The notes below the pieces were generated by a model, which saw only the letters and a program-made list of their open reading frames with translations, did no database searches and was not told the origin of the DNA. The position numbers and the translations under genes are program-made. From Candidatus Didemnitutus sp. (GTDB taxonomy: Bacteria > Verrucomicrobiota > Verrucomicrobiia > Opitutales > Opitutaceae), in NCBI GenBank assembly GCA_019634575.1, contig JAHCAY010000001.1, positions 2,790,001-2,854,000 on the forward strand: DNA of 64,000 bases. The letters run 5' to 3'. Of the stretch, positions 28,447 through 36,906 are shown piece after piece. Position 1 is the stretch's first letter. Each line of letters starts with the position of its first letter.

Positions 28447-29943
28447 TCACGACTTCTTGCCGGGCTTCGCGGGTGGCTTTTCCACCAGCGGCAAGGAGGT
28501 CTGAAATTCGCTCGTCTTGGGGGAAGCTGCCGTGGCGCGCGCTAGGATATTTTTGCTCACGGTATAGGCGTATTCCGCGCAAGGCGCGAAGTGGAAGGGC
28601 GCATCGTCGACGATGGCGGAGCCGCGTTTCGTTTTCGTGGTGACGAGGGGTTCCTCCATGCCTTTGTGGCGCTTGGTGAAAGCGATCATGTGCCGAAGCA
28701 GGGAGTGATCTTCGATCGGGCGATCAGACCATTTGATTTCCACCGCCCATAACGGTTTCTGGCGGTGGCGGTCGCAACCGACGATGTCCAATTCGCCCTC
28801 GGGCCAGCGGGCATAGTGCAGGTTTTCGACGAATTCCTGATGGTGAAACCACTGGCTGAACACGGCGGTTTCCGCCAGATTGCCCATCGCCGGATCGGAT
28901 TCGGAGATAGGTCCGAAAAGCGCCGCGCGCATCGTGGGGTTGGTGAGGTAAATCTTGAACGCCGTGGCGCGCTGGAAGCGCCGCGCACTTTGATCGATCC
29001 GAAAAACACGCCGCACGAGGAACGCCGCCTCGAGATATTCGATGTAACGCTTCAGGGTATTCTTCGCGACGCCGGAACTCTGCGCCAGCGCCTCCAGCGA
29101 GACCTCGTTGCCGGTGTTGTAAGCCAGGGTAGTGAAGAGCCTATTGAGTTCCTGGATATCCTGAATGCCGTAGAGGCCGGGCAAATCACGCAACAACACC
29201 TTGTCGATGATATCGCTCTTGATGAATCTTGCGCTGTCAGTCCGCACGGTCTGGGAGAAAACCGCCTCGGGATAACCACCGAAGTTCAGATAATCGACGA
29301 AGTGCTGGTTGAGTTTTTCGATGTCTTTCGCATGGAAAAACTCATCCACGCCCTGTTCCTCCATCACGTCCTCCTCGCCGATGAATCGCAGGTATTCGGA
29401 GAAGGTTAGCGGAGGAAGGAGGAACTCGGTGAAACGACCAGCCCCTGACTCCCGGCTTTTCAGGCGCAGCGCGGCGGCGGCCGAACCGGTGGCGATGAAG
29501 CGATAACGGGGAAACGAATCCACCAACGACTTTAGGTGAATCTCCCAATCACGGAGATACTGGATCTCGTCGAAAACCACCAGCAGCGGTGTGTCGCGCG
29601 AATGGGCGAACTCTTCGGTGAAATAACCCAAGAGTTTCTCCAAACTCAGCCCGGTGTAGACCGGTGTCTCCAACGAGAGATAAAGCAAGCGCTGCGCCGG
29701 AATTCCCCCCTCCAACTGAGCTTGGATCAGTTGTTGGGCCATCACGGTCTTACCCACGCGTCGCGGCCCAAGCAACACCACCGCCCGGTTGACACTGCGA
29801 TCCAGTGCGAGCTTCTCGAAAGCCTCGAAATAAGAACGCCGCGGCAGAGTCTCAACCTGCAACCCGCTTTTTTCCCCAGAACTCCACCACGGATTATCGA
29901 ATTTCAGACGGGCCTTGATCTCGGAAGATGAAATCTCAATCAC
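28447..29943 (-). CDS. AAA-family ATPase with DUF4143 domain
   Basis: 498 residues. N-terminal P-loop VLLGPRRVGKT and Walker B-like VVFDEIQYL, followed by the helix-turn-helix and DUF4143 region. The C-terminus has the nuclease-like sequence ELDIVG...AVEIKWS, an ExK pattern seen in many DUF4143 proteins. These ATPases are common in mobile or defence-linked DNA, but their role is not established. The GTG start was chosen because it begins IEISSSEIKARL; an in-frame TTG lies 18 bases upstream. No good ribosome site was seen for either. The upstream region is unusually AT-rich. Confidence 0.85.
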   Translation of the reverse strand: MIEISSSEIKARLKFDNPWWSSGEKSGLQVETLPRRSYFEAFEKLALDRSVNRAVVLLGPRRVGKTVMAQQLIQAQLEGGIPAQRLLYLSLETPVYTGLSLEKLLGYFTEEFAHSRDTPLLVVFDEIQYLRDWEIHLKSLVDSFPRYRFIATGSAAAALRLKSRESGAGRFTEFLLPPLTFSEYLRFIGEEDVMEEQGVDEFFHAKDIEKLNQHFVDYLNFGGYPEAVFSQTVRTDSARFIKSDIIDKVLLRDLPGLYGIQDIQELNRLFTTLAYNTGNEVSLEALAQSSGVAKNTLKRYIEYLEAAFLVRRVFRIDQSARRFQRATAFKIYLTNPTMRAALFGPISESDPAMGNLAETAVFSQWFHHQEFVENLHYARWPEGELDIVGCDRHRQKPLWAVEIKWSDRPIEDHSLLRHMIAFTKRHKGMEEPLVTTKTKRGSAIVDDAPFHFAPCAEYAYTVSKNILARATAASPKTSEFQTSLPLVEKPPAKPGKKS

Positions 29944-29961
29944 GCGACAAATCAGAACCAA

Positions 29962-30056
29962 AAAAAAACGTTCGTCAAATTAAGATTAGTTCACTGATCT
30001 TAAATTAAATAACCACAAGTTGCTGTTTAACTTAATTTTGTGAAATTTTTCATGGA
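29962..30056. promoter_or_regulatory. AT-rich patch with hairpin upstream of the DUF4143 ATPase
   Basis: About 95 bases of markedly AT-rich DNA in a GC-rich genome. It contains the inverted repeat AAGATTAG / CTGATCTT (29982-29989 and 29994-30001, one wobble pair), a run of nine A, and a second pair AAATTAA / TTAATTT. Likely the promoter of the ATPase gene, or a boundary of acquired DNA. Confidence 0.4.
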
Positions 30057-30137
30057 CAGGATTCCACCGGACGGCACAAAAAATCCCCCCGCCATCAATG
30101 TCCTCATCAAAACACCCCTGCCATATACTCTACGCGC

Positions 30138-30464
30138 TCAGCGAAACCATTCCGGGCGCGGCGGCGTGAAAACCTGCAACTCGTCCGTGTCCTCCAGAAT
30201 CTCGATGCTGTGCTCGACCCCGGCAGGAATCGCATAGCTGTCGCCCGGCCCGAGTTCGCGTACGTCGTCCCGCGTCCGCACCCGGGTGCGACCGAACAGG
30301 ATGTAACCGATCTGCTCGTTCGGGTGCGAGTGGAACGGCACTTGGTTGCCGACGCGGTAATGCATCAGGGCCATCATGCTTTGCGGTCCGGTCGCGAGCA
30401 GGTCGAACGCGACGTCGAACGATTTTCTTTTCTGCGCCTCCGCGGCTAGGGTGACGTGGATCAT
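30138..30464 (-). CDS. Cupin-domain protein
   Basis: 108 residues forming a single cupin barrel. Metal-binding motif 1 is HSHPNEQIGYILFG and motif 2 is PGDSYAIPAGVEHSIE. ATG 30464 was chosen; an in-frame TTG 15 bases upstream would overlap the PEBP gene stop. It lies 12 bases after that gene and is probably cotranscribed with it. Such proteins are small metal-dependent enzymes or ligand binders; the substrate is unknown. Confidence 0.85.
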   Translation of the reverse strand: MIHVTLAAEAQKRKSFDVAFDLLATGPQSMMALMHYRVGNQVPFHSHPNEQIGYILFGRTRVRTRDDVRELGPGDSYAIPAGVEHSIEILEDTDELQVFTPPRPEWFR

Positions 30465-30475
30465 GGGCAAGGGAT

Positions 30476-31084
30476 TCAAGCGCCGTAGTTCACGGTCAGC
30501 GTGGCCGAGCCGAGCGCATGTTGGTGCACGAAAAAACCGACCATGGCCGCGCTCGCATCGTCGGGCACATCCAGGCGCGACACATCGAGCGCGTGCACGG
30601 TGAAGACATAGCGGTGCGCCGGCCCCGGCGGCGGCGCCGCGCCGCCATAGCGCGCCGTCCCGAAATCCGTCCGCATCTCACGCGCGCCACGCGGCAACGC
30701 GCCCACCTGTCCGCTCGCGCCCGCGGTCAGTTCCCGCGTGTCGGCAGGCAAATCGATCACCACCCAGTGCCACCAACCGGAGCCGGTCGGCGCGTCCGGA
30801 TCGTAGAGCGTCACGACAAAGCTCTTCGCGCCTGCCGGTGCGTTCTCCCAGCGCAGATGCGGCGAACGGTTGCCACCGTGATAGCCGAAGCCGTCGAGCA
30901 CCTGCGCTTCCGGGAGTCGCCCGCCCGCCGTCAGCTCGGTGCTGAGCAGGCGGAACGTCGCCGGCAGCTCGCTCCGGGCCGCGAGATCCTTGGCCGCGAA
31001 GGAAAAGCCGATCAGGCCAACCGTCAGAAGCGCGGCGAGGAAGCGCGTGAGCCAACCAGTGAGTGATCGCGTGGAGATTTTCAT
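30476..31084 (-). CDS. Exported YbhB/YbcL-family (PEBP-like) protein
   Basis: 202 residues. N-terminal signal or anchor sequence (about 10-30), then the phosphatidylethanolamine-binding-protein-like fold: SPHLRWENAPAGAKSFVVTLYDPDAP, WHWVVIDLPAD, YGGAAPPPGPAHRYVFTVHALD. Bacterial members are small ligand-binding proteins of uncertain role. ATG 31084 gives the export signal. It lies between an AraC regulator and a cupin gene on the same strand, possibly an operon controlled by that regulator. Confidence 0.9.
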   Translation of the reverse strand: MKISTRSLTGWLTRFLAALLTVGLIGFSFAAKDLAARSELPATFRLLSTELTAGGRLPEAQVLDGFGYHGGNRSPHLRWENAPAGAKSFVVTLYDPDAPTGSGWWHWVVIDLPADTRELTAGASGQVGALPRGAREMRTDFGTARYGGAAPPPGPAHRYVFTVHALDVSRLDVPDDASAAMVGFFVHQHALGSATLTVNYGA

Positions 31085-31153
31085 CGCGATCCAGCTTACC
31101 GTTTCCGTCCGCTCGCGGCGCTCCCACATCGCGCAAAAAAACGCCCATCGCGC

Positions 31154-31963
31154 TCAATCCCGTCCACCGGCCCCGCGCAGCTGCCGCGGGGTCTGCCCGA
31201 AATGTCGCCGGAAACGCGCCGAGAACTGCGAGACGCTGTCGTAACCGACTTCGAGCGCCACCTGCACGACCGAGAGCTCGCTCGATTGCAACAGCACGAG
31301 CGCCCGCCCCATCCGCACATCCTGCAGGACACGGCGGAAGCTCACGCCCTCGCGTTCGAGCCGCCGACGGAGCGTGGCCTCGCTCATGCCGAGCTGGCGC
31401 GCCACGGCGCCGGCCCGCCAACGGCGCGTCGCATCCGAGCCGACGAGCCGCCGCACCCGCGTCGCCATCCGGCTGAACCGACCTGCATCGAAGCGCAGCC
31501 CGTGCTCGGCCAGCGCCAGCACGAGCTCCTGCAACTGGTGCCGGGCAAGCGCGGCGGGCACGCCCGCCGCCTCGTCGCAGGCACGGAGCGCACGGGCGAA
31601 TGCGGCGCGAAGATACTCCGGCGGCCGTTCGAGCCGACGCCCGCCCGCGACCGGCGTGAGGCGCGCGCCGGGCGGCTCGCACTCGGCGCACAATGCGGGA
31701 TCAATCGACACGCTTTGCGCCAGGTAAGGACCGGTCGCGGGCGGCGTATTGGTCACTTCGATTTTGCAGCCGCCGGTCAGCACGATCATCTCGCCGGCGT
31801 GAGCGACGATCTCCGCGCCGTCGAGCCGCAGCCGCTTCGTGCCGGCGCAGATCAGGAGCACCGTCGGAAAATCCACGAACACGCGCCACAACGGCCGGCC
31901 GCCCTCCTGCACGACGTGCAGAGCGAGACCGAGTCCCGGTCGGACGTGGAGCGAACGCTTCAT
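31154..31963 (-). CDS. AraC-family transcriptional regulator
   Basis: 269 residues. The N-terminal region is a cupin-like sensing domain (HAGEMIVLTGGCKIEVTN). The C-terminal region holds two helix-turn-helices: VARQLGMSEATLRRRLEREGVSF and VALEVGYDSVSQFSARFRRHFG, with the family end TPRQLR. ATG 31963 fits the family; the Arg-rich upstream extension is unlikely to be real. It precedes the PEBP-like and cupin genes and may control them. Confidence 0.93.
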   Translation of the reverse strand: MKRSLHVRPGLGLALHVVQEGGRPLWRVFVDFPTVLLICAGTKRLRLDGAEIVAHAGEMIVLTGGCKIEVTNTPPATGPYLAQSVSIDPALCAECEPPGARLTPVAGGRRLERPPEYLRAAFARALRACDEAAGVPAALARHQLQELVLALAEHGLRFDAGRFSRMATRVRRLVGSDATRRWRAGAVARQLGMSEATLRRRLEREGVSFRRVLQDVRMGRALVLLQSSELSVVQVALEVGYDSVSQFSARFRRHFGQTPRQLRGAGGRD

Positions 31964-32106
31964 CACCGCACGCTGAGGCGCGGTCGCGAAAGAGACCACG
32001 GCAAATCGACGCCGCGCCCGCCTGCGCGCACGATTGAGCGCATGCGGCACGGTTTTGCGCGGAACGGGCGAGTCACGACGCGGCGCTTCGGCTACGCTGC
32101 CGCCGC

Positions 32107-32568
32107 ATGATTCGCCTGCGTCGCCCCACGGACTCGCTCGGCGGCTGCCTCTGGCTGCCGCGGTTCATCGACAAGTGCCGGCTGCATTTCGCCGGCGCGC
32201 TGCCGCCGGATTATCAGCTGCCGTTCTGCCACCCGCGCGCGACCGATGGCGCATTCCTCGCGCATTTCGGCCTGACGAAGGAGGAGGCGCTCGCCGCGAT
32301 CGCCAGGGCCGAAAACGACGACGACGTGGTCGCCGCGCTTGTGGCGCGCGGAGCGCTCACGACGGAGAAGATCGCCGCGTGGAACACGCTCGCGCCGAAC
32401 CTCGGCCGGCCGGGTTTCCCGTGCGAAAAATCCTTCGCCTGGGCGCGCCAGCACTATTTCCCGACCTGCACCGATCCGCGCGTGGACAGCGTGTTCACGG
32501 CCATCGCGTGGGACGAAGGTTTCCTTGACGAGATCGCTCCGCCCACGCCGCCGTCTTTCGCTCAGTAG
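32107..32568 (+). CDS. DUF5069 domain protein
   Basis: 153 residues. It begins LRRPTDSLGGCLWLPRFIDKCR and continues with DYQLPFCHPRATDGAFL, the conserved opening of DUF5069 proteins, which are frequent in Verrucomicrobia and Planctomycetes. No signal peptide; soluble, mostly helical. Function is unknown. Its 3' end overlaps the convergent membrane-protein gene by 7 bases. Confidence 0.85.
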   Translation: MIRLRRPTDSLGGCLWLPRFIDKCRLHFAGALPPDYQLPFCHPRATDGAFLAHFGLTKEEALAAIARAENDDDVVAALVARGALTTEKIAAWNTLAPNLGRPGFPCEKSFAWARQHYFPTCTDPRVDSVFTAIAWDEGFLDEIAPPTPPSFAQ

Positions 32569-33443
32569 CGGCCGGCGAGGCCGAGGTAGTCGAGTTGCCA
32601 GGCTTCCTTCCAGATGCGGAAGCGGCCCTCGGGCGTGATCTTGCCGTGCTCCTCGCGCTCAGCGTGCGGGAGCAGGAAACCGAGTTCGGTGTTCACCTGC
32701 TCCATGGCGAGCTGCTGGCGATTGAGATCGTCGAGTGGCTCGACGTCCCACGCGGCCGCGGTTTCTCCGGCGCGGGCGAGGCGCTGCAAATGATGCGCGA
32801 CGAGCCTCGGCAGCGAGCGGCGCCACGGGCTGCGATCGACATACCAATTCTCCGGATAGAATCCGCCGAACGGCAGGAAGAAATTATCGGTCACGTAGCG
32901 GCAGCCGCTTTGCGTCTCGGTCGAGAGGCTGTAGCAGACGGTGATGGCACCGCTGTCCTGCGGCAGGAAGGCGACCTGCAGTCGCATCGTGCGGTCGGCG
33001 CTCTGGTAGATTGAGACGCGTAACCAGATGCCGCCGCCGACTTCGGCTTTGAGCGCTTGGACGGGCGTGAAGCGATTGTTGCGGAGCCAGTCGCGCACCC
33101 GGAGCAGCCGCTCCTGCACCGGCCACTCGTCGCCGCTGGTGTTGGCCATGAAACGCGGGAACAGCGGCAGCGGGCTTAGGCTGATGGCGGAGACGCGCAG
33201 CCAGTTGAAACCGGATTCGACAAGGAACCAGACGAGAAACGCGCCCACGGCGATGACCCAGAGTGGACGGTCGATCCACTCGAACCGCGCGTTCGTCTCG
33301 CCGATGAACAGCGCGAACAGCACCCAGCGCAGCCAGCGGATGGGGATCGCGAGGAGCGGGGATGCGATGCGCAGGTTGATGTAGAACAGCAACAGCAGCA
33401 GCGCGGCCGCGGGCGCGAGGAAAAGCGTCAGCATCTCCGTCAT
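32562..33443 (-). CDS. Membrane protein of unknown function
   Basis: 293 residues with three hydrophobic segments (about 5-25, 35-50 and 61-78) followed by a soluble domain of about 200 residues. The soluble part has alternating hydrophobic strands (WLRVSIYQSADRTMRLQVAF). No family was recognised. It lies downstream of dnaN on the same strand (55 bases), so may be transcribed with it. Confidence 0.7.
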   Translation of the reverse strand: MTEMLTLFLAPAAALLLLLFYINLRIASPLLAIPIRWLRWVLFALFIGETNARFEWIDRPLWVIAVGAFLVWFLVESGFNWLRVSAISLSPLPLFPRFMANTSGDEWPVQERLLRVRDWLRNNRFTPVQALKAEVGGGIWLRVSIYQSADRTMRLQVAFLPQDSGAITVCYSLSTETQSGCRYVTDNFFLPFGGFYPENWYVDRSPWRRSLPRLVAHHLQRLARAGETAAAWDVEPLDDLNRQQLAMEQVNTELGFLLPHAEREEHGKITPEGRFRIWKEAWQLDYLGLAGRY

Positions 33444-33498
33444 GGCGCCTCGGGGAGGACACGGGCCCGGCGCGCCGGTGGCGCGCAGGCCGCGCGTC

Positions 33499-34623
33499 TC
33501 AGCTCAGCCGCACCGGCATGATCACGCACACGAAGCTCTCCAGCGTCTTGAATACGCCGGGGCTCACCTCGTCCTTCAGCTCGAAGAACACCTGGTCCTT
33601 CGTGAGGGCGCGGAGCGGATCCATGATGAATTGCGGGTTGAACGCGACCTGCAGGTCCGGGCCGCTGTAGGCGATCGCCATCGATTCGTGCGACTCGCCG
33701 AAGTCGGGCGAGGACGCGGTGATTTCGAGGAGGTTCGCGGAAAGTTTGATCTTCACCGAGTTCGATTTCTCGGAGGTGACGAGCGCGGCGCGGTGCACGC
33801 ATTGGAGGAACAGCTCGCGCTCGAGCGCGATGCGCTGGTGCGTCTCCTTCGGGATGACCTGCTGGTAGTTCGGGTAGTTGCCCTCGACGACTTTCGAGAA
33901 GAGGTAGATCGCGTCGGTGAGACCGGAGTTGTCCTTGTTCGTGTCGATCTGGAAGGCGGCGCGGCGGTCGTTGAAGGCGATGGTGAGCTTGTCGCCCTTG
34001 CCGAGCAGGCGGAGGAGCTCGGACACGGTTTTCGCCGGGAGGATGATGGCGCCGGCGCTGTTGGCGGGCACGGGCATCTCCTTCGCGACGAGGGCGAGGC
34101 GGCGGCCGTCGGTGGCGACGAGGGAGAGCTTGGCGTCCTTGAAGTTGAAGTAGACGCCGTTGAGGATGTAGCGCGTCTCGTCGGTCGACTGGGCGTAGGC
34201 GACGTTGCCGAGCATGCCGGCGAGTTCGGCCTGTTCGAGGGAGAAGGTCTTGTCATCGCCGGTGTCGGGCAGCTTCGGGAACTCCTCGGCGCCGATGCCC
34301 ATGATTTTGAAATTGGAGCCGCCGGACGCGATCTTGACCTGATGGTTGGCCGAGGCGTCGACCGTGACGTCGACGTTGGGCAGCTCGCGGACGATGGTGG
34401 CGAGGCGCTTGACCGGGAGGGTGACGCTGCCGCCTTCCTTCACCTCGGCCTTGATCTTGCAGCGGATGCCGAGGTCGAGATTGGTGGTCGAAAGGGAGAT
34501 CTGGTCCTTTTCAGCCTCGATGAGCACGTTGCTCAGGATGGGCATGGCCGCCTTCGAACCCACGACGTTGAGGACCTGTGCCAGGCCGTTGCTGAAGTGG
34601 TCGCGATTGATCTTAAATTTCAT
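33499..34623 (-). CDS. dnaN: DNA polymerase III subunit beta (sliding clamp)
   Basis: 374 residues, the normal clamp length, with three repeated clamp domains. Seen: opening [46 protein letters not shown] and the conserved terminus [10 protein letters not shown]. It forms a ring on DNA that tethers the replicative polymerase. dnaA is not adjacent: the upstream gene is pssA, separated by a terminator, so dnaN has its own promoter region. Confidence 0.98.
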   Translation of the reverse strand: MKFKINRDHFSNGLAQVLNVVGSKAAMPILSNVLIEAEKDQISLSTTNLDLGIRCKIKAEVKEGGSVTLPVKRLATIVRELPNVDVTVDASANHQVKIASGGSNFKIMGIGAEEFPKLPDTGDDKTFSLEQAELAGMLGNVAYAQSTDETRYILNGVYFNFKDAKLSLVATDGRRLALVAKEMPVPANSAGAIILPAKTVSELLRLLGKGDKLTIAFNDRRAAFQIDTNKDNSGLTDAIYLFSKVVEGNYPNYQQVIPKETHQRIALERELFLQCVHRAALVTSEKSNSVKIKLSANLLEITASSPDFGESHESMAIAYSGPDLQVAFNPQFIMDPLRALTKDQVFFELKDEVSPGVFKTLESFVCVIMPVRLS

Positions 34624-34679
34624 CGGGCGAGCAGGGTGTTAGGGTTTTCCCACAGAATGGATAGATAGAGAGGGATTCA

Positions 34680-34720
34680 ATAAGGAAGTATCCGTATTAT
34701 TATGGTCCAAGAATATCGCA
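34680..34720 (-). promoter_or_regulatory. Possible dnaN promoter
   Basis: In the AT-rich region upstream of dnaN, read on the minus strand, TTGCTG and AATAAT are separated by 17 bases, a rough match to sigma-70 boxes. It lies between the pssA terminator and the dnaN start. Visual match only. Confidence 0.3.
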
Positions 34721-34813
34721 GCAACTCCGGCGTTTTCCGAGGGAAAAACGGGATGCACGGCCGCTGCGAACAACTGAGGGGAACGCGCGAATAAGTCCGC
34801 AGTTGTTCACACG

Positions 34814-34838
34814 AAAAAGTTATTCGGGGTTTTCCCCG
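34814..34838 (-). terminator. Terminator overlapping the 3' end of pssA
   Basis: Minus-strand stem CGGGG, loop AAAA, stem CCCCG, then AATAACTTTTTC. The stem lies within the last codons and the T tract just after the stop. It separates pssA from dnaN. Confidence 0.6.
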
Positions 34839-35725
34839 CGCATCTTCACAACGCGCTTGCGAAGAACTCGCATGCGCGTGTGCCGCGCGGCGCGCTGGTA
34901 GTGGGCGAAGAGTCCGTAGCCGATGTAGCCGAGGAAAACGAAGAAGAAAGCCACCTCGCGGAGCTTGATCAGAAGCGCACCGATGACGACGAGCACGACG
35001 AACGTCTGGAAGCGCGTCTTCGTCTCCCAATTGATCTGCTTGAAGCTCGGGTAGCGCACGGTGCTGACCATGAGAAACGCCACGAGGATGAGCAGCAGCG
35101 GCAGCGCGATGGTGATTTCGCGCAGCTCGCGATCGTTCTTGGCAAAATTGACGAGCAACAGCACGAGCGACGCCACCGTGCCGGCCGCCGCCGGGATGGG
35201 CAGGCCGACGAAATCCTTGTTCGACTCCGTCTCGGCGCGGTGGAGCAGGGGATTCGTGATGACGTTGAAGCGCGCCAGCCGCACCGCGCCGCAAAGGAGG
35301 TAGATGAATGCGATGAACCAGCCGAGCTCGCGGAACCACTGGTATTCGCTGCGCGGCGCGAGAATGAGGAAGAACACCATCAGCGCCGGCGCCACGCCGA
35401 ACGACACGACGTCCGCCAGCGAGTCGAATTCCGCACCGAACAGCGACGTGCGCCCGCCCATGCGCGCCAGCCGGCCATCGAGCGAATCGAACACGACCGC
35501 GGCAAGGATCAGCCACACCGCCTGCGTGTAGAGCTCGAGCGCGTTCTGCCCCGCATGCATCGTGGCGTATTCGCCGGCGTCCGTGATCAGACGCGCCTGG
35601 ATGCAACGGATGACCGCCACGAACCCGCACAGCAGGTTTCCCGCCGTCATCAGGTTCGGCAGGAAATAAATGCGGCTCGCCTGGGTGACGTTGTAGGGAT
35701 TCTCGCGATCGTTGAGATCGTGCAT
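34820..35725 (-). CDS. pssA: CDP-diacylglycerol-serine O-phosphatidyltransferase
   Basis: 301-residue membrane enzyme that makes phosphatidylserine, the precursor of phosphatidylethanolamine. The CDP-alcohol phosphotransferase motif is intact: DSLDGRLARMGG followed by GAEFDSLAD, matching D-x2-DG-x2-AR-x8-G-x3-D-x3-D. Opening YFLPNLMTAGNLLCGF is typical of the family, and about eight hydrophobic helices are visible. The basic C-terminal tail is longer than in short PssA proteins. The RelE-like gene lies 16 bases upstream on the same strand. Confidence 0.95.
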   Translation of the reverse strand: MHDLNDRENPYNVTQASRIYFLPNLMTAGNLLCGFVAVIRCIQARLITDAGEYATMHAGQNALELYTQAVWLILAAVVFDSLDGRLARMGGRTSLFGAEFDSLADVVSFGVAPALMVFFLILAPRSEYQWFRELGWFIAFIYLLCGAVRLARFNVITNPLLHRAETESNKDFVGLPIPAAAGTVASLVLLLVNFAKNDRELREITIALPLLLILVAFLMVSTVRYPSFKQINWETKTRFQTFVVLVVIGALLIKLREVAFFFVFLGYIGYGLFAHYQRAARHTRMRVLRKRVVKMRGENPE

Positions 35726-35741
35726 GGGGCGACGCGGGCGT

Positions 35742-36101
35742 TTACTTTTTCGCGGAAGTCAGGCTCTCGAGATACTTCCAGAACTTCGAGTCCTGCTCGA
35801 ACAGCTGCTTCTCGCTCACCGGCAGCTTCAGCCGGAACAGCGCGTCCTCCAACGAGGCCTTGTGCAGGATGTAGTGCGTGTGGAGCTTGTCCCCATCCAC
35901 CGTGAAGTAGAACCGGAACTCGCCCGCGCGCAGCCGGTAGAAATCGACCCCGCCGCGATTGAACCGGCCCAGCGGCTCGCGCGGATGCGCCAAGTCGGAC
36001 GGCTTCACCTTGCTGATCGGCTCGATGGCCTCCAGCTGGGCGAGTTTGTCGAGCCGGTTGAGCTCGCGCATGCTTTGATCGGAGAAAGTGACTTGGAACA
36101 T
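35742..36101 (-). CDS. RelE/ParE-like protein without adjacent antitoxin
   Basis: 119 residues. The central FNRGGVDFYRLRAGEFRFYFTVDGDKLHTHYILHK has the beta-sheet pattern and spaced basic and aromatic residues of the RelE/ParE toxin fold. ATG 36101 gives MFQVTFSDQSM; an upstream in-frame extension would overlap the divergent EF-hand gene. No antitoxin-like gene lies on either side: upstream is the EF-hand gene on the other strand, downstream is pssA. It may be a non-toxic relative. Confidence 0.65.
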   Translation of the reverse strand: MFQVTFSDQSMRELNRLDKLAQLEAIEPISKVKPSDLAHPREPLGRFNRGGVDFYRLRAGEFRFYFTVDGDKLHTHYILHKASLEDALFRLKLPVSEKQLFEQDSKFWKYLESLTSAKK

Positions 36102-36174
36102 GGCGTGAAAGACGCGGTAACCGCGGCGCAGGCTGGCCGTCTTGCCTGAAGTCGGCCATCCACCCAACACCGCT

Positions 36175-36645
36175 ATGGCGCCAAGGTCTCTAGCCCTCTC
36201 CCTGTTCGCAGCAACGTTAATCCCGGTCTTCGCCGCCGCGGCGGACGCCACGCCGACTCCCACCGCACCTGCGGTGCCCGCTCGCCCCGAACTGAACGAG
36301 CGCCAACGTGAACTTCTCGAAAAATTCGACAAGAACCACGACGGCCGCATCGACGACACGGAAAAACTCGCCGCCCGCGCCTACATGCGCGGCATGGCCG
36401 GCGGCGGGCCGAAGGAGCGCTACAAGAAAGGGCTGAAGCTCTTCGACAAAAACGGCGACGGCGTCCTCGACGACGCCGAGCGCGCCGAAGCCGAGAAAGC
36501 CCGCGAGGAATTCCAGGCCAACCGCGAGGCCGTCCTCGCGAAATTCGACAAGGACCACGACGGCGTCCTCAACGACGAGGAGCGTGCCGCCGCCATGAAA
36601 GCCCGCGAAGAGCGCCAGAAGCGCCGCCTGGATCGCAAGGACTAA
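36175..36645 (+). CDS. Secreted EF-hand protein
   Basis: 156 residues. A signal peptide (about 1-24) is followed by three EF-hand-like calcium loops: DKNHDGRIDDTE, DKNGDGVLDDAE and DKDHDGVLNDEE. The Asp/Asn spacing fits calcium binding. The linkers are highly charged helices (AEKAREEFQANREA). Probably a periplasmic or exported calcium-binding protein. ATG 36175 was chosen for the signal peptide. Confidence 0.85.
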   Translation: MAPRSLALSLFAATLIPVFAAAADATPTPTAPAVPARPELNERQRELLEKFDKNHDGRIDDTEKLAARAYMRGMAGGGPKERYKKGLKLFDKNGDGVLDDAERAEAEKAREEFQANREAVLAKFDKDHDGVLNDEERAAAMKAREERQKRRLDRKD

Positions 36646-36655
36646 GACGTGTCCC

Positions 36656-36747
36656 TGTAGGCAACGCGCTTGCGCGCGCCCGACGACACGGCGTGCCCAC
36701 TCCACACCTCCGCCCTCAAGGTAGCCGCCGACCTCCGGGCGGCGGTT
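36656..36747. repeat. REP-like repeat pair (families B and A)
   Basis: In the 261-base gap before ilvA. 36656-36680 is a family B copy (TGTAGGCAACGCGCTTGCGC...). 36720-36747 is a family A copy in reverse orientation (GGTAGCCGCCGACCTCCGGG...). Both are imperfect palindromes. No gene was seen in this gap. Confidence 0.55.
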
Positions 36748-36906
36748 CAACGCCCCGCCAGTAGCCGTGCGCTCCCGCGTAGTAGCCCGCGCGCAAACCC
36801 CCGCCGCGCCGCCCAAACGCATTGCGCCTCCCGTTCGCCGCGCTACCGTCCGCCGCCAAAACCCGTTGGCTGCCACCGCGCCCTGCGCGCTCCCCGCTTC
36901 CTCCCC

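Noticed and set aside
34624..34819. Possible replication origin near dnaN
   Set aside because: Only weak DnaA-box-like words were seen (TTGTTCACA, TTTTCCCACA), none matching the full consensus, and dnaA is not adjacent. The gap is better explained by the pssA terminator and dnaN promoter.
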